Below, piece after piece: positions 40,945 to 49,810 of a stretch of 64,000 nucleotides of DNA (its first letter is position 1; every line of letters starts with the position of its first letter). Location of the stretch: the NCBI RefSeq assembly GCF_014930365.1, contig NZ_JABXWI010000005.1:1-64000 (forward strand). The letters are read 5' to 3'. The notes beneath the pieces were generated by a model. The model was not told where the DNA came from. It did not search any database and worked only from the letters and a program-made list of their open reading frames with translations. Source of the DNA: Streptomyces caniscabiei. GTDB taxonomy: Bacteria > Actinomycetota > Actinomycetes > Streptomycetales > Streptomycetaceae. Made by a program: the position numbers and the translations under genes.

Positions 40945-41873
40945 GCGACGGTCTTCGAGGGCGGGGCCGATGGTGAGGAGGAACTGGGAGAGCTGGAGGA
41001 ACCGGAGGAGCCGGCGGAATCGGGGAGGTCGGCCGACGACGGCTGCGCGGGCTTCCAGCCCGGTCCCCCGAAGACCCGCCCCGCCCGTTCCCCCCAACCG
41101 CTCGCCCTCCTCAGGTCCTTGGCGATGGCGACGTACTCGTGGGTGGCGACCCGCAGCGGGTTGTATGTGTCGATGTTCTTCGTCAGGCCGTACACCGGTC
41201 GCTCGGTCTCCTCGACGAACGAGCCGAAGAGCCGGTCCCAGACGATGAGGATCCCGCCGAAGTTGCGGTCCAGATAGCCGCCCTGGGAGGCGTGGTGGAC
41301 CCGGTGGTGCGAGGGCGTGTTGAAGACGAACTCGAAGGCGCGGGGCAGCTTCCCGATGCGTTCGGTGTGGATCCAGAACTGGTAGACGAGGTTGGCGGAG
41401 GAGCAGAAGGCGAGCGCGGCCGGGTGCACGCCGAGGGCGATGAGCGGGACGTAGAAGGGCCACACCGTCCAGGTCGTCCAGGGCTGCCGGAGGGCGGTGG
41501 TGAGGTTGAACTTCCGGCTGGAGTGGTGGACGACGTGACAGGCCCAGAGGACGCGGATCACGTGGTGGCCGCGGTGCGACCAGTAGTAGAAGAAGTCCTG
41601 CGCGAGCAGCATCAGCGGGATCGTCCACCACAGGACCGGGACGCGCAGCGGGGTCAGTTCGTGGACGGCCGTGTAGATCGCGACGATCGGGATCTTCCAG
41701 AGGAAGTCGAAGGCGAGGCTCCCGAGCCCCATGCCGACGCTCGTCGCGGCGTCCTTCGTCTCGTACCCCGCGGCATCGTCGTCCGGATGGATCCGGACAC
41801 TGATCACCTCGATCACGGTGAGCAGCACGAAGGCGGGTATCGACCACAGCACGACATCGGGCAGGTTCGGCAT
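40941..41873 (-). CDS. Sterol desaturase/fatty acid hydroxylase family protein
   Basis: 310 aa, membrane-bound diiron enzyme. Four hydrophobic segments surround the His boxes SHRGHHV, HVVHHSSRKFN and SHHRVHHAS. The box pattern fits the fatty acid hydroxylase/alkylglycerol monooxygenase superfamily, which hydroxylates or desaturates lipids. The last 60 residues are Pro/Ser-rich. It is the first gene of an operon with the lysoplasmalogenase-type gene; an ether-lipid cleavage role (AGMO-like) would make biochemical sense but is inference. Confidence 0.9.
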   Translation of the reverse strand: MPNLPDVVLWSIPAFVLLTVIEVISVRIHPDDDAAGYETKDAATSVGMGLGSLAFDFLWKIPIVAIYTAVHELTPLRVPVLWWTIPLMLLAQDFFYYWSHRGHHVIRVLWACHVVHHSSRKFNLTTALRQPWTTWTVWPFYVPLIALGVHPAALAFCSSANLVYQFWIHTERIGKLPRAFEFVFNTPSHHRVHHASQGGYLDRNFGGILIVWDRLFGSFVEETERPVYGLTKNIDTYNPLRVATHEYVAIAKDLRRASGWGERAGRVFGGPGWKPAQPSSADLPDSAGSSGSSSSPSSSSPSAPPSKTVA

Positions 41874-42049
41874 GGGGGCACGGTAGATCCGCTGGTCGAC
41901 GGGGGCTAGACGTTGTTACTGACAAGTATTTCCGGCGGTACGCGCTTGCTTCTTGGCGCTCCTCGCCAAAGCGGGGGGTGAGGGGAGAGCTGTCGCCCCG
42001 TCACTTGTGCGGCGCCACCGCCGGGTAACGAGCTGTCAGTCCCGGCCCG

Positions 42050-42055
42050 TATCCT
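42050..42055 (+). promoter_or_regulatory. Candidate -10 of a leaderless exonuclease transcript
   Basis: TATCCT lies 8 nt before the ATG; no Shine-Dalgarno sequence is present and no clear -35 was found. Confidence 0.42.
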
Positions 42056-42063
42056 CAGGGACC

Positions 42064-43074
42064 ATGCTCGAAGACCACACGACCGCAGCGTCGCAAGCGC
42101 CTTGGCCGGCCGCGTATCCCCAGGGGTACGCGGTCGTGGACGTGGAGACGACCGGGCTGGCCCGGGACGACCGGATAATCTCCGCGGCTGTGTACAGACT
42201 GGACGCGCGGGGCGAGGTCGAGGACCACTGGTACACGTTGGTCAACCCGGAGCGGGATCCGGGGCCGGTGTGGATCCACGGGCTGACGAGCGATGTGCTC
42301 GAAGGGGCACCGCTGTTCAAGGAGATCGCGGAGGAGTTCTCGTCGCGGCTCGCGGACCGGGTGCTCGTCGCGCACAACGCGGTGTTCGACTGGTCGATGA
42401 TCGCCCGGGAGTACGCGCGCGCGGAGACCGAGGCGCCGGTGCGGCAGCGGCTGTGCACGATCGCGCTGTCGAAGGAGCTGGCGCTGCCGCTGCCCAACCA
42501 CAAACTGGAGTCGCTGGCGGCGCACTTCGGGGTGGTGCAGCAGCGGGCGCACCACGCGCTGGACGACGCGCGGGTGCTGGCGGAGGCGTTCCGGCCGAGT
42601 CTGCGGGCCGCCGCCGCGGGGGGTGTACGGCTGCCGCTGCACGAGTGCCGGCCGCTGACCGAGTGGCGGGACAGCCCGGCCACGCCCCGCATCGGGCAGC
42701 AGGCGGGTCACGGCGGCGGTCAGGGTGGGGGTTACGGCGCTTACCGGCCCACCAGTTGGCGCCCTTCGCGGAAGCGGCCCGCATGCCCCTATCCCAACCC
42801 CGGGCGCTTCGAGGACGGCAAACCGCTCAAGCAGGGCATGCGGGTCGCCTTCTCCGGGGACACCTCGATCGAACGCGATCTGCTCGAGGACCGCGCGATC
42901 GAGGCGGGTCTGCATGTGGCGACGACTCTGTCCCGGGTGACCAGTCTGCTCGTCACCAACGACCCCGACTCGAACACGTCGAAGGTCGTCAAGGCCCGGC
43001 AGTACGGGACACCGGTGGTGGACGAGGCCGCGTTCGGGCAGTTGCTCCGCGATGTGGCGCCCGCCGACGAGTGA
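42064..43074 (+). CDS. DEDDh exonuclease with C-terminal BRCT domain
   Basis: 336 aa. The DnaQ-like 3'-5' exonuclease fold (about residues 17-190) has DVETTGL, VAHNAVFDWSMI and HHALDDA, the DEDDh set. A Gly-rich linker (about 208-245) leads to a BRCT domain (GMRVAFSGDTSIERDLLEDRAIEAGLHVATTLSRVTSLLVTNDPDSNTSKVVKARQYG). This domain pair is shared with DNA-repair exonucleases and suggests recruitment to damaged or replicating DNA. The start is ATG, probably leaderless. Confidence 0.92.
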   Translation: MLEDHTTAASQAPWPAAYPQGYAVVDVETTGLARDDRIISAAVYRLDARGEVEDHWYTLVNPERDPGPVWIHGLTSDVLEGAPLFKEIAEEFSSRLADRVLVAHNAVFDWSMIAREYARAETEAPVRQRLCTIALSKELALPLPNHKLESLAAHFGVVQQRAHHALDDARVLAEAFRPSLRAAAAGGVRLPLHECRPLTEWRDSPATPRIGQQAGHGGGQGGGYGAYRPTSWRPSRKRPACPYPNPGRFEDGKPLKQGMRVAFSGDTSIERDLLEDRAIEAGLHVATTLSRVTSLLVTNDPDSNTSKVVKARQYGTPVVDEAAFGQLLRDVAPADE

Positions 43075-43154
43075 CCCGTACGGACGGGTGATTGCCGGGC
43101 GACTCGCCCGGCGCCCGCTCGCCCGCGCGGCGGCGACGGCTCACCCTGTGGCGC

Positions 43155-43388
43155 ATGGCGAGATGCGAAGTTTGCGGCAATGACTACGGAATGACCTTCG
43201 AGGTCCACGCCCAGGGCGCGGTGCACGTCTTCGACTGCTTCTCCTGCGCGATCCACCGCATGGCCCCCATCTGCGAGCACTGCCGGGTGCAGATCATCGG
43301 CCAGGGCGTCGACGTCGACGGCCACTGGTACTGCGGCGCCCACTGCGCGCGGGCCGAGGGGAAGGCGGGCATCGTCGACAAAGTCTGA
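43155..43388 (+). CDS. Small double-zinc-finger protein
   Basis: 77 aa with eight Cys: Cys4, Cys7, Cys28, Cys31, Cys40, Cys43, Cys60 and Cys64, plus several His. The CxxC-x20-CxxC and CxxC-x16-CxxxC spacing suggests two zinc sites resembling a LIM or treble-clef pair. No known family name is assigned. It is soluble and conserved in appearance (DCFSCAIHRMAPICEHC). It lies 80 bp after the exonuclease gene on the same strand and before a perfect hairpin. Confidence 0.8.
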   Translation: MARCEVCGNDYGMTFEVHAQGAVHVFDCFSCAIHRMAPICEHCRVQIIGQGVDVDGHWYCGAHCARAEGKAGIVDKV

Positions 43389-43417
43389 ACACCTGCGAGT
43401 GCGCACCCGCCCGAACG

Positions 43418-43450
43418 CACCCCACGACCGAGTTGTACGGTCGTGGGGTG
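43418..43450 (+). other. Perfect 13-bp hairpin covering the SURF1 start codon
   Basis: Arms 43418-43430 and 43438-43450 pair perfectly, with a 7-nt loop. The preferred SURF1 GTG start (43448-43450) is the last triplet of the 3' arm, and an alternative TTG (43433) lies in the loop. It could terminate the upstream gene or mask the start. Confidence 0.6.
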
Positions 43451-44251
43451 TACCGCTTCCTGTTGTCCCGGCAGTGGGTGATCCTCGCGCTGCTCGCCCT
43501 CGTCCTGGTCCCGACCATGGTCAGGCTGGGTATCTGGCAGATGCATCGCTACGAGGAGCGCAGCGCGCGCAACCAGCTCGTCGCCGAGGCACTGGCCGCG
43601 AAGCCGGTCCCCGTGGAGCGGCTGACCTCCCCCGGGCACACCGTCACCAGCGCCGAGCGCTACCGCACGGTGACCGCGAAGGGCCGGTTCGACACCGATG
43701 ACGAGGTCGTCGTCCGCCGACGGGTCAACGCCGACGACGAGGTCGGCTTCCACGTCCTCACCCCGTTCGTGCTCGACGACGGCAGGGTGCTGCTGGTCAA
43801 CCGGGGCTGGATCCCCGCGGACGCCCCGAGCCAGACCACGTTCCCCAAGATCCCCGCGCCGCCGGCCGGCGAGGTCACCGTCACCGGGCGGCTGATGCCC
43901 GACGAGACGACCGAGGCGAGCGGCATCAAGGATCTCCAGGGCCTGCCGGACCGGCAGATCATGCTGATCGACAGCGAGCGGGAGGCGGAGCGTCTCGGCG
44001 TCCGGGTCCTCGGCGGCTATCTCGCGCAGACCGCTCCCGAGCCCGAGGGTGACACCCCGGAGCAGCTCGACAGCCCCGGCAACGAGAACGCCGCGCTGAA
44101 CTACGCCTACGCCCTGCAGTGGTGGCTCTTCGCCCTGGGTGTTCCCATCGGCTACGTCGTCCTCGCCCGCCGGGAGCGCCGCGACCGCGCCGAGGCGGCG
44201 GCCGCGGCGGAGGCCGAGGACGACAAGGAGACGGCACCGACCCCGGTGTAG
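43448..44251 (+). CDS. SURF1-family cytochrome oxidase assembly protein
   Basis: 267 aa. An N-terminal membrane helix (about residues 10-27) with LGIWQMHRYEERSARN is followed by the extracytoplasmic SURF1 domain, including VLLVNRGWIPAD and VTGRLMPDE. A second helix near the end (NYAYALQWWLFALGVPIGYVVLARR, about 220-243) completes the SURF1 layout. It aids heme a insertion or assembly of aa3-type oxidase. The start GTG sits within a perfect hairpin; an in-frame TTG 15 nt earlier is an alternative. It converges on the next gene with 12 bp between them. Confidence 0.92.
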   Translation: MYRFLLSRQWVILALLALVLVPTMVRLGIWQMHRYEERSARNQLVAEALAAKPVPVERLTSPGHTVTSAERYRTVTAKGRFDTDDEVVVRRRVNADDEVGFHVLTPFVLDDGRVLLVNRGWIPADAPSQTTFPKIPAPPAGEVTVTGRLMPDETTEASGIKDLQGLPDRQIMLIDSEREAERLGVRVLGGYLAQTAPEPEGDTPEQLDSPGNENAALNYAYALQWWLFALGVPIGYVVLARRERRDRAEAAAAAEAEDDKETAPTPV

Positions 44252-44263
44252 GTGCCGGCCGGC

Positions 44264-45223
44264 TCAGGTGCGGTCGTGGCTCTCCGCCGAGCGCTCCCAC
44301 CAGTACGCGAACGTGCGGCGCGGTTCGGGGAGCAGGTCCCACGGGTGGGTCGTCATATGGCGGCCCAGGCGGGCGAAGACGGGGGCGGCCTCGGCCGGGC
44401 GGTGGGCGCGGGTGAGGGCGAAGGCGAGGGTGTTGAGGTCGGTGACGGCCTCGGCGTGGGGTGCGGTGCCGACGTCGAACCAGCCCTTGAGGGCGAGGTC
44501 GATCTCGTGGACGGACCGGGGCTCGTTCCAGTTGCCGCCGCCCGAGCCGAGGGCGTCGACGGGTGTCGATCCCTGACGGTGGGCCATGAGTTCGACGCGG
44601 GCCGCCACCGGGAGCAGGGCCAGCGGCGAGCCGTGGGGCGCGCGGGCGGCGGCCTGCCAGGCGAAGTCCATCATGTCGGGGACCGTCCCGTGGCCGCGCG
44701 GGGAGAGATAGCGCAACAGCCGGTGGTAGGACGTCCGGAGCCAGGGGGCCCGGTCGACGGCCTCCGTCCACACGGGCACGGCGTCCCTGACCGGTACGGC
44801 ACAGGTGTCCATCAGCGACAGCAGCGCGAGCCAGGGCGTGGGGTCGTCGGGGCAGGCCTCGGCGGCGCGGAGGCAGGAGTGTTCGGCGCGGCGGACGGCG
44901 GCCCGGTCGGTGGCCGGGGCGCGGTACGACTCGACGAAGGCGCGCAGGGTGAGGGCGTCGCCGTCCTCCGGGCGGTCGGCCGTCCAGCGTTGGGGGACGG
45001 CGGCGGGGAGGCGTCGGGCCAGTACGGCGACGCGGTGCGCCCGGCGGTCCCAGTCGCGGCCGGTGGCTCGGAGGAGGTCGGCCACGGGTTCCCATGGGGG
45101 GCGGGTGCGGCCGGCGCCGAGGCCGTGGAGCTGGGGGGTGGGGCGGAGTTCGGTGAGCGTCCTGTGCAGGGGGTCGTCGTCGAGTTCGGGGCGGATCAGC
45201 AGGGAGGGTCGGCGTCTCAGCAT
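44264..45223 (-). CDS. Actinobacterial protein with helical repeats, unknown function
   Basis: 319 aa, soluble. The pattern of helix pairs (CLRAAEACPDDPTPWLALLSLMDT; VPVWTEAVDRAPWLRTSYHRLLRYLSP; HAEAVTDLNTLAFALTRAHRPAEAAPVFARLG) resembles TPR-like solenoid repeats, so protein-protein interaction is likely. The C-terminus is Trp/Arg-rich. I do not recognise the family. The ATG (MLRRRPSLLIRPE) is chosen. An inverted pair of dispersed Streptomyces repeats lies 90-160 bp upstream. Confidence 0.75.
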   Translation of the reverse strand: MLRRRPSLLIRPELDDDPLHRTLTELRPTPQLHGLGAGRTRPPWEPVADLLRATGRDWDRRAHRVAVLARRLPAAVPQRWTADRPEDGDALTLRAFVESYRAPATDRAAVRRAEHSCLRAAEACPDDPTPWLALLSLMDTCAVPVRDAVPVWTEAVDRAPWLRTSYHRLLRYLSPRGHGTVPDMMDFAWQAAARAPHGSPLALLPVAARVELMAHRQGSTPVDALGSGGGNWNEPRSVHEIDLALKGWFDVGTAPHAEAVTDLNTLAFALTRAHRPAEAAPVFARLGRHMTTHPWDLLPEPRRTFAYWWERSAESHDRT

Positions 45224-45314
45224 CTCTGGATCCGGGGGTCGGAGGGGGTGGGTTCGGGTGCGTCGGCGGGTGCGTTGCGGGGTGCGTTGCGGGGTGCGGG
45301 TCCGGTGGGGCTTC

Positions 45315-45380
45315 TCGCGCAGTTCCCCGCGCCCCTGAAAAGCAGGGGCTGGGCTTTTAGGGGCGCGGGGAACTGCGCGA
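45315..45380. repeat. Inverted pair of the dispersed 22-bp repeat
   Basis: Copy 3 (45315-45336) and an inverted copy (45359-45380) form a 66-bp hairpin that extends into the loop with one indel. This is the full palindromic form of the element seen as half-sites at 3375 and 29465. It lies between two same-strand genes and could terminate the ybdD-cstA transcript. Confidence 0.9.
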
Positions 45381-45444
45381 CCAGCCCCCACGCACCCGCA
45401 CCCGACAACGCACCCTGGGCCGGCTCAGCACGGGGCCGTGGCTC

Positions 45445-45633
45445 TCAGCAGCAGCGGCCCTCCGGGTGTTCCTCTCTCCGCCGGGTCCGCAGGGTGTCGT
45501 ACTCCCTGCGGGTCGGGAGCGGGGCCTTCGGGTGGTGGCGGCGCCGACGCTCGCAGTAGCGGTCGTACTCGGCCTCTCCGGTGAGTTCCCGGAGGTACCA
45601 GCGGACCCCTCGGGCCCAGCTCCGGACGGTCAT
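45445..45633 (-). CDS. ybdD: YbdD/YjiX-family small protein (CstA partner)
   Basis: 62 aa. The RELTGEAEYDRYCERRRRHHPKAPLPTRREYDTLRTRRRE segment matches the YbdD/YjiX (DUF466) family found next to cstA. The function is not firmly known; it may modulate the transporter. Its ATG overlaps the stop of cstA (ATGA), so it is translationally coupled. Confidence 0.93.
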   Translation of the reverse strand: MTVRSWARGVRWYLRELTGEAEYDRYCERRRRHHPKAPLPTRREYDTLRTRRREEHPEGRCC

Positions 45634-47780
45634 CGGCGGGCCCCCACCAACTGCTTCTCGGTCTCGTCGTCGTCGATGCGGGACTCGACGTACGGGGCCT
45701 CGGTCGACGGCAGGGGCACCGGGGACCGTACGGCGCGGACGCAGACCACCGCGCAGTTGACCAGCACCGTGAGGACCAGCAGCAGGAAGATCGCCATGAT
45801 CACGCCGTCGACCGTGTTGTTGGTGACGATCGTGTGCATGTCGTCCATGTTCGTGGCGCCGGGCAGGAGTTCGCCCTTGTCGATGGCCGCCGCGTACTTG
45901 TCGCGGAGGGCGAAGAACCCGATCGCGGGGTTGTCCGAGAAGATCTTCTGCCAGCCGGCGGTGAAGGTGACGGCCACGTCCCAGGCCAGCGGGATGCCGG
46001 TGACCCAGGCCCAGCGCAGCTTGCCGGACTTGATCAGGACGGTGGTGGTGACGGCCAGGGCGACGGCGGCGAGCAGCTGGTTGGCGATGCCGAACAGGGG
46101 GAACAGCTGCTTGATCCCGCCGAGGGGGTCGGTGACACCGGCGTAGAGGAAGTACCCCCAGGCGCCGACGACCAGGGCGCTGGTGATCCAGATGCCGGGC
46201 TTCCAGGTGACGCGGCCGATCGGCTTCCAGACGTTGCCGAGCATGTCCTGGAGCATGAAGCGGCCGACGCGGGTGCCGGCGTCCACCGTGGTGAGGATGA
46301 ACAGGGCCTCGAACATGATGGCGAAGTGGTACCAGAAGGCCTTCATCCCGGCGCCGCCGAAGACTCCGGCGAAGATCTCCGACATGCCGACGGCGAGCGT
46401 GGGCGCGCCGCCGGAGCGGCCGACGAGGGTCTCCTCCTCGACGGCCTTGGCCGCCGCGGTGAGCTGTTCCGGGGTGATGGTGAAGCCGAGGTTCTTGACC
46501 GCCTCGGCGGCGGTGTCGACGGTCGGGCCGAGCAGCGCGGCCGGGGAGTTCATGGCGTAGAAGAGGCCGGGCTCCAGCACACAGGCGGCGATCAGGGCCA
46601 TCACGGCGACGAAGGACTCCGTGAGCATGGAGCCGTAGCCGATCAGCCGGACCTGGGACTCCTTCTGGATCAGCTTCGGCGTGGTGCCGGAGGAGACCAG
46701 GGCGTGGAAACCGGACAGGGCGCCGCAGGCGATGGTGATGAAGAGGAAGGGGAAGAGGGAGCCGGCGAAGACGGGTCCGGCGCCGGTGTGGGCGAACTCG
46801 GTGACCGACTCGGCGCGCAGGTTCGGGGCGGCGACCACGACGCCGACGGCCATCAGGGCGATGGTGCCGACCTTCATGAAGGTGGAGAGGTAGTCACGCG
46901 GGGCCAGCAGCATCCACACGGGCAGCACGGAGGCGACGAAGCCGTAGCCGACCAGACAGAAGACCAGGGTCTCGGGGCTCCAGACGAAGTACTCGGCGAG
47001 CGAGGAGTCCTGGATCCAGCCGCCGCCGAGGATGGCGAGCAGGAGCAGGGCGACGCCGATGAAGCTGGTCTCGACGACCCGGCCGGGGCGCAGGTAGCGC
47101 AGGTAGAAGCCCATGAAGAGGGCGATCGGGATGGTCATGGTGACCGAGAAGGTGCCCCAGGCGGACTCGGCGAGGGCGTTGACGACGACCATCGCGAGGA
47201 CCGCGAGCAGGATGATCATGATGGCGAAGACACCGATCAGCGCGGCGGCGCCGCCGACCTTCCCTATCTCGTCGCGGGCCATCTGGCCGAGGCTCTTGCC
47301 GTCCCGGCGCATGGAGAGGAAGAGGACGATCATGTCCTGCACCGCGCCGGCGAAGATCACGCCCGCGATGATCCAGATGGTGCCCGGCAGATAGCCCATC
47401 TGGGCCGCCAGCACCGGTCCGACCAGCGGGCCCGCGCCGGCGATGGCGGCGAAGTGATGGCCGAACAGCACCCGCTTGTCGGTCGGGTGGTAGTCGACGC
47501 CGTCCTCCAGCCGTTCGGCGGGGGTGGCCCGGGTGTCGTCGACCTGGAGGACCCGGCGGGCGATGAACCGGGAGTAGAAGCGGTATCCGATCGCGTACGA
47601 GCCGAGGGCCGCCATGAGCAGCCAGACGGCCGAGATCTCCTCACCCCGGGAGAGGGCGAGCACGGCCCAGCCGATCGCCCCGACGAGGGCGACACCGATC
47701 CACAGCGCGATCGATTTCGGTGACATGCGTGGCTTTTCCGGCGCCTCGCGACCGGATTCGGGCATGGCTGACGTAGACAT
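45630..47780 (-). CDS. cstA: Carbon starvation protein CstA family transporter
   Basis: 716 aa with about 16 membrane segments. Conserved CstA blocks are GHHFAAIAGAGPLVGPVLAAQMGYLPGTIWI, QDMIVLFLSMRRDGKSLG, SGTTPKLI and LTTVDAGTRVGRFMLQDMLGN. CstA-type proteins import peptides or pyruvate during carbon limitation. GGAGC 5 nt before the ATG supports the start. The small ybdD gene follows with ATGA overlap, the conserved pair. The upstream DUF3311 gene is on the same strand after 65 bp. Confidence 0.95.
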   Translation of the reverse strand: MSTSAMPESGREAPEKPRMSPKSIALWIGVALVGAIGWAVLALSRGEEISAVWLLMAALGSYAIGYRFYSRFIARRVLQVDDTRATPAERLEDGVDYHPTDKRVLFGHHFAAIAGAGPLVGPVLAAQMGYLPGTIWIIAGVIFAGAVQDMIVLFLSMRRDGKSLGQMARDEIGKVGGAAALIGVFAIMIILLAVLAMVVVNALAESAWGTFSVTMTIPIALFMGFYLRYLRPGRVVETSFIGVALLLLAILGGGWIQDSSLAEYFVWSPETLVFCLVGYGFVASVLPVWMLLAPRDYLSTFMKVGTIALMAVGVVVAAPNLRAESVTEFAHTGAGPVFAGSLFPFLFITIACGALSGFHALVSSGTTPKLIQKESQVRLIGYGSMLTESFVAVMALIAACVLEPGLFYAMNSPAALLGPTVDTAAEAVKNLGFTITPEQLTAAAKAVEEETLVGRSGGAPTLAVGMSEIFAGVFGGAGMKAFWYHFAIMFEALFILTTVDAGTRVGRFMLQDMLGNVWKPIGRVTWKPGIWITSALVVGAWGYFLYAGVTDPLGGIKQLFPLFGIANQLLAAVALAVTTTVLIKSGKLRWAWVTGIPLAWDVAVTFTAGWQKIFSDNPAIGFFALRDKYAAAIDKGELLPGATNMDDMHTIVTNNTVDGVIMAIFLLLVLTVLVNCAVVCVRAVRSPVPLPSTEAPYVESRIDDDETEKQLVGARR

Positions 47781-47845
47781 GGCGGCTCCTGACCTCAACG
47801 GGGTACGGCAGGGAAGGGAAGAAAAGGGGAGGGTGCGGCGGCGGC

Positions 47846-48085
47846 TCAGCGATGTCGGTCGCGGTGCCCGGCGGAGCGTCGCCGCTCCGTCAGCGCGTAC
47901 GCGGCGAGCAGGCAGAGGCCGCAGCCCGGCACCCAGGCGAGCTGGTACCAGTAGAAGAACGGCGTGCCCGCGAGCCGTGGTGCGGCACCGGCGTACCAGG
48001 GGACCCACAGCAGGCCCGCGGCGGGCGCGAGGAGCAGTACGGCGATCGCGACGCGCCGTAGCCGGGGGTGACCGGTCTGTGCCAT
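47846..48085 (-). CDS. DUF3311-family small membrane protein
   Basis: 79 aa with two membrane helices (VAIAVLLLAPAAGLLWVPWYAG and FFYWYQLAWVPGCGLCLLAAYAL). The P(F/L)-YWYQLAWV segment is the DUF3311 hallmark. These proteins usually precede a sodium:solute symporter in the same operon; here the symporter gene is adjacent but divergent. It may serve as that symporter's small subunit. GGAGAGCAGGTC before the ATG includes a Shine-Dalgarno sequence. It lies upstream of cstA on the same strand, possibly cotranscribed. Confidence 0.88.
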   Translation of the reverse strand: MAQTGHPRLRRVAIAVLLLAPAAGLLWVPWYAGAAPRLAGTPFFYWYQLAWVPGCGLCLLAAYALTERRRSAGHRDRHR

Positions 48086-48253
48086 GACCTGCTCTCCTCT
48101 CCCGCTTCCTGGGGGTCTGTGCAAGAGTTGCCCACTCGCCGGGATCGGTTGACAGCGAATTTCCAGAAGATTTCCCGCCGATTCCGTGTCATCCGGATCG
48201 GCCGTCCCCGCAACCAACAGGCGAGGGCCCAGGCACACCAAGGACGGTGACCC

Positions 48254-49810
48254 ATGGCGGACGCTGCCATGACCGCGACGTTCCTCGCCGTGATCGGCGG
48301 AGCGTCGCTGCTCGCCGTCACCGCGCGCCGGCTGCGGCCCAGCGACCGGCTGCCCTCGCTGGAGGGCTGGGCGCTGGCCGACCGCGGCCTCGGTCCCGTG
48401 TGGACCTGGCTGCTGCTCGGCGGCACGATCTTCACCGCGTACACCTTCACCGCCGTCCCCGGCCTCGCGTACGGCAACGGGGCGCCGGCGTTCTTCGCGG
48501 TGCCGTACACGGTGATCGTCTGCCCGCTGGCTTTCGTCCTGCTGACCCGGCTGTGGGAGGTGGCCCGGCGGCACGGATACGTGACGGCCGGGGACTTCGT
48601 GCGCGGCCGGTACGGTTCGGCGCCGCTCGCCCTGGTGGTGGCGCTGACCGGGATTCTCGCGACGATGCCGTACCTGGCGTTGCAGCTGCTCGGCATCAGG
48701 GCGGTGCTGACGGCCGGGGGTGTCTATCCGAAGGGCGCGGCCGGTGACCTGGTGATGGTCGCGCTGTTCGCGGGCCTCGCGGTGGCGACGTACCGGCACG
48801 GGCTGCGGGCGCCCGCGGTGATCTCGGCGCTGAAGGCGGTGGCCGTCTTCGTGTCGCTGACCGCCGTGTGCTGGCTGGTGCTGGAACGATTCGGCGGCCC
48901 GGGCGCGGTCTTCGAGGGAGCGGCCCGGCGGCTCGGCGGCGCCGGCGTCGAGGAGTCCGCGCTCCTCCTGGCGCCCGAGCAGCAGCCCGCCTACGCCACC
49001 CTCGCACTCGGCTCGGCGCTGGCCCTGCTGATGTATCCGCACGTACTGACCGCCGGGTTCGCCGCCGACGGGCCGCGCACGGTCCGCAAGGTCGCCGTGG
49101 CGCTGCCCGCCTGGACGGGGCTGCTGGCCCTCTTCGGCTTCCTCGGGGTCGCGGCGCTCGCGTCGGGCGTGCGGGCCCCCGAGGGCGGTGCCGAGGCGGC
49201 GGTGCCGATGCTGGTGGACCGGCTGATGCCGGGCCCGCTGGCCGGACTGGTGTTCGGCGCGATCACCGTGGGCGCGCTGGTCCCGGCGGCGGTGATGTCG
49301 ATCGCGGCCGCCACGGGCTTCGTCCGCAACGTGTACGTCGAGTACTTCCAGCCCACCGCCACGCCCAAGCGTCAGGTGCGCATCGCCAAGGTGGTGTCGC
49401 TGACGGCGAAGGTGGGGGCGGTGGCGTTCGTGTTCGGCCTGCGCGACCAGGACGCCATCAACCTCCAGCTGCTCGGCGGGGTGTGGATCCTCCAGATCTT
49501 CCCGGCGGTGGCGGTCGGCCTGTTCACCGGGCGGCTGCATCCCCGGGCGCTGCTGGCGGGGTGGGGCGTGGGCATGGTGACCGGCACTTTCCTTGTGGTG
49601 CGCGAGGGGTTCTCCTCCATCGTGCTGCTGGGCGGCGGCTCGCTGGAGATCTACGCCGGGCTGCTCGCCCTCCTGCTCAATCTGACCGTCGCCGTCACCG
49701 GCACCGCGGTCCTCGAACGGCTCGGTGTCCCGCGCGGCGCCGACGCGACCGACCTACCGTCCCGCCTGACCGTCAGGCGGCGCCCCGAGACGGGAGCGAG
49801 CAACCCGTGA
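48254..49810 (+). CDS. Sodium:solute symporter family protein
   Basis: 518 aa with about 13 membrane segments. SSS-family features are WTWLLLGGTIFTAYTFTAVPGLAYGNGAPAFFAVPYTVIVCPL, GYVTAGDFVRGRYGSAPLALVVALTGILATMPYLALQLLGI and the VLVPAAVMSIAAATGFVRNVY core. It resembles the monocarboxylate/pantothenate branch usually coupled to DUF3311; the substrate is unknown. The start ATG has AAGGA upstream; a second ATG five codons later is possible. Its stop overlaps the sigma-factor GTG (GTGA), so the regulator is translationally coupled to the transporter. Confidence 0.9.
   Translation: MADAAMTATFLAVIGGASLLAVTARRLRPSDRLPSLEGWALADRGLGPVWTWLLLGGTIFTAYTFTAVPGLAYGNGAPAFFAVPYTVIVCPLAFVLLTRLWEVARRHGYVTAGDFVRGRYGSAPLALVVALTGILATMPYLALQLLGIRAVLTAGGVYPKGAAGDLVMVALFAGLAVATYRHGLRAPAVISALKAVAVFVSLTAVCWLVLERFGGPGAVFEGAARRLGGAGVEESALLLAPEQQPAYATLALGSALALLMYPHVLTAGFAADGPRTVRKVAVALPAWTGLLALFGFLGVAALASGVRAPEGGAEAAVPMLVDRLMPGPLAGLVFGAITVGALVPAAVMSIAAATGFVRNVYVEYFQPTATPKRQVRIAKVVSLTAKVGAVAFVFGLRDQDAINLQLLGGVWILQIFPAVAVGLFTGRLHPRALLAGWGVGMVTGTFLVVREGFSSIVLLGGGSLEIYAGLLALLLNLTVAVTGTAVLERLGVPRGADATDLPSRLTVRRRPETGASNP

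Noticed and set aside
40231..41925. A 564-codon minus-strand frame joining lysoplasmalogenase to a second frame of the desaturase gene
   Set aside because: Residues before the GTG at 40944 are the out-of-frame image of the desaturase gene; the desaturase frame has the His boxes.
45630..48008. Longer CstA start with an Arg-rich extension
   Set aside because: The extra 76 residues run through the intergenic region and the DUF3311 3' end; GGAGC before the internal ATG is better.
48149..48154. TTGACA as a -35 for the symporter
   Set aside because: No TANNNT hexamer lies 16-19 bp downstream.
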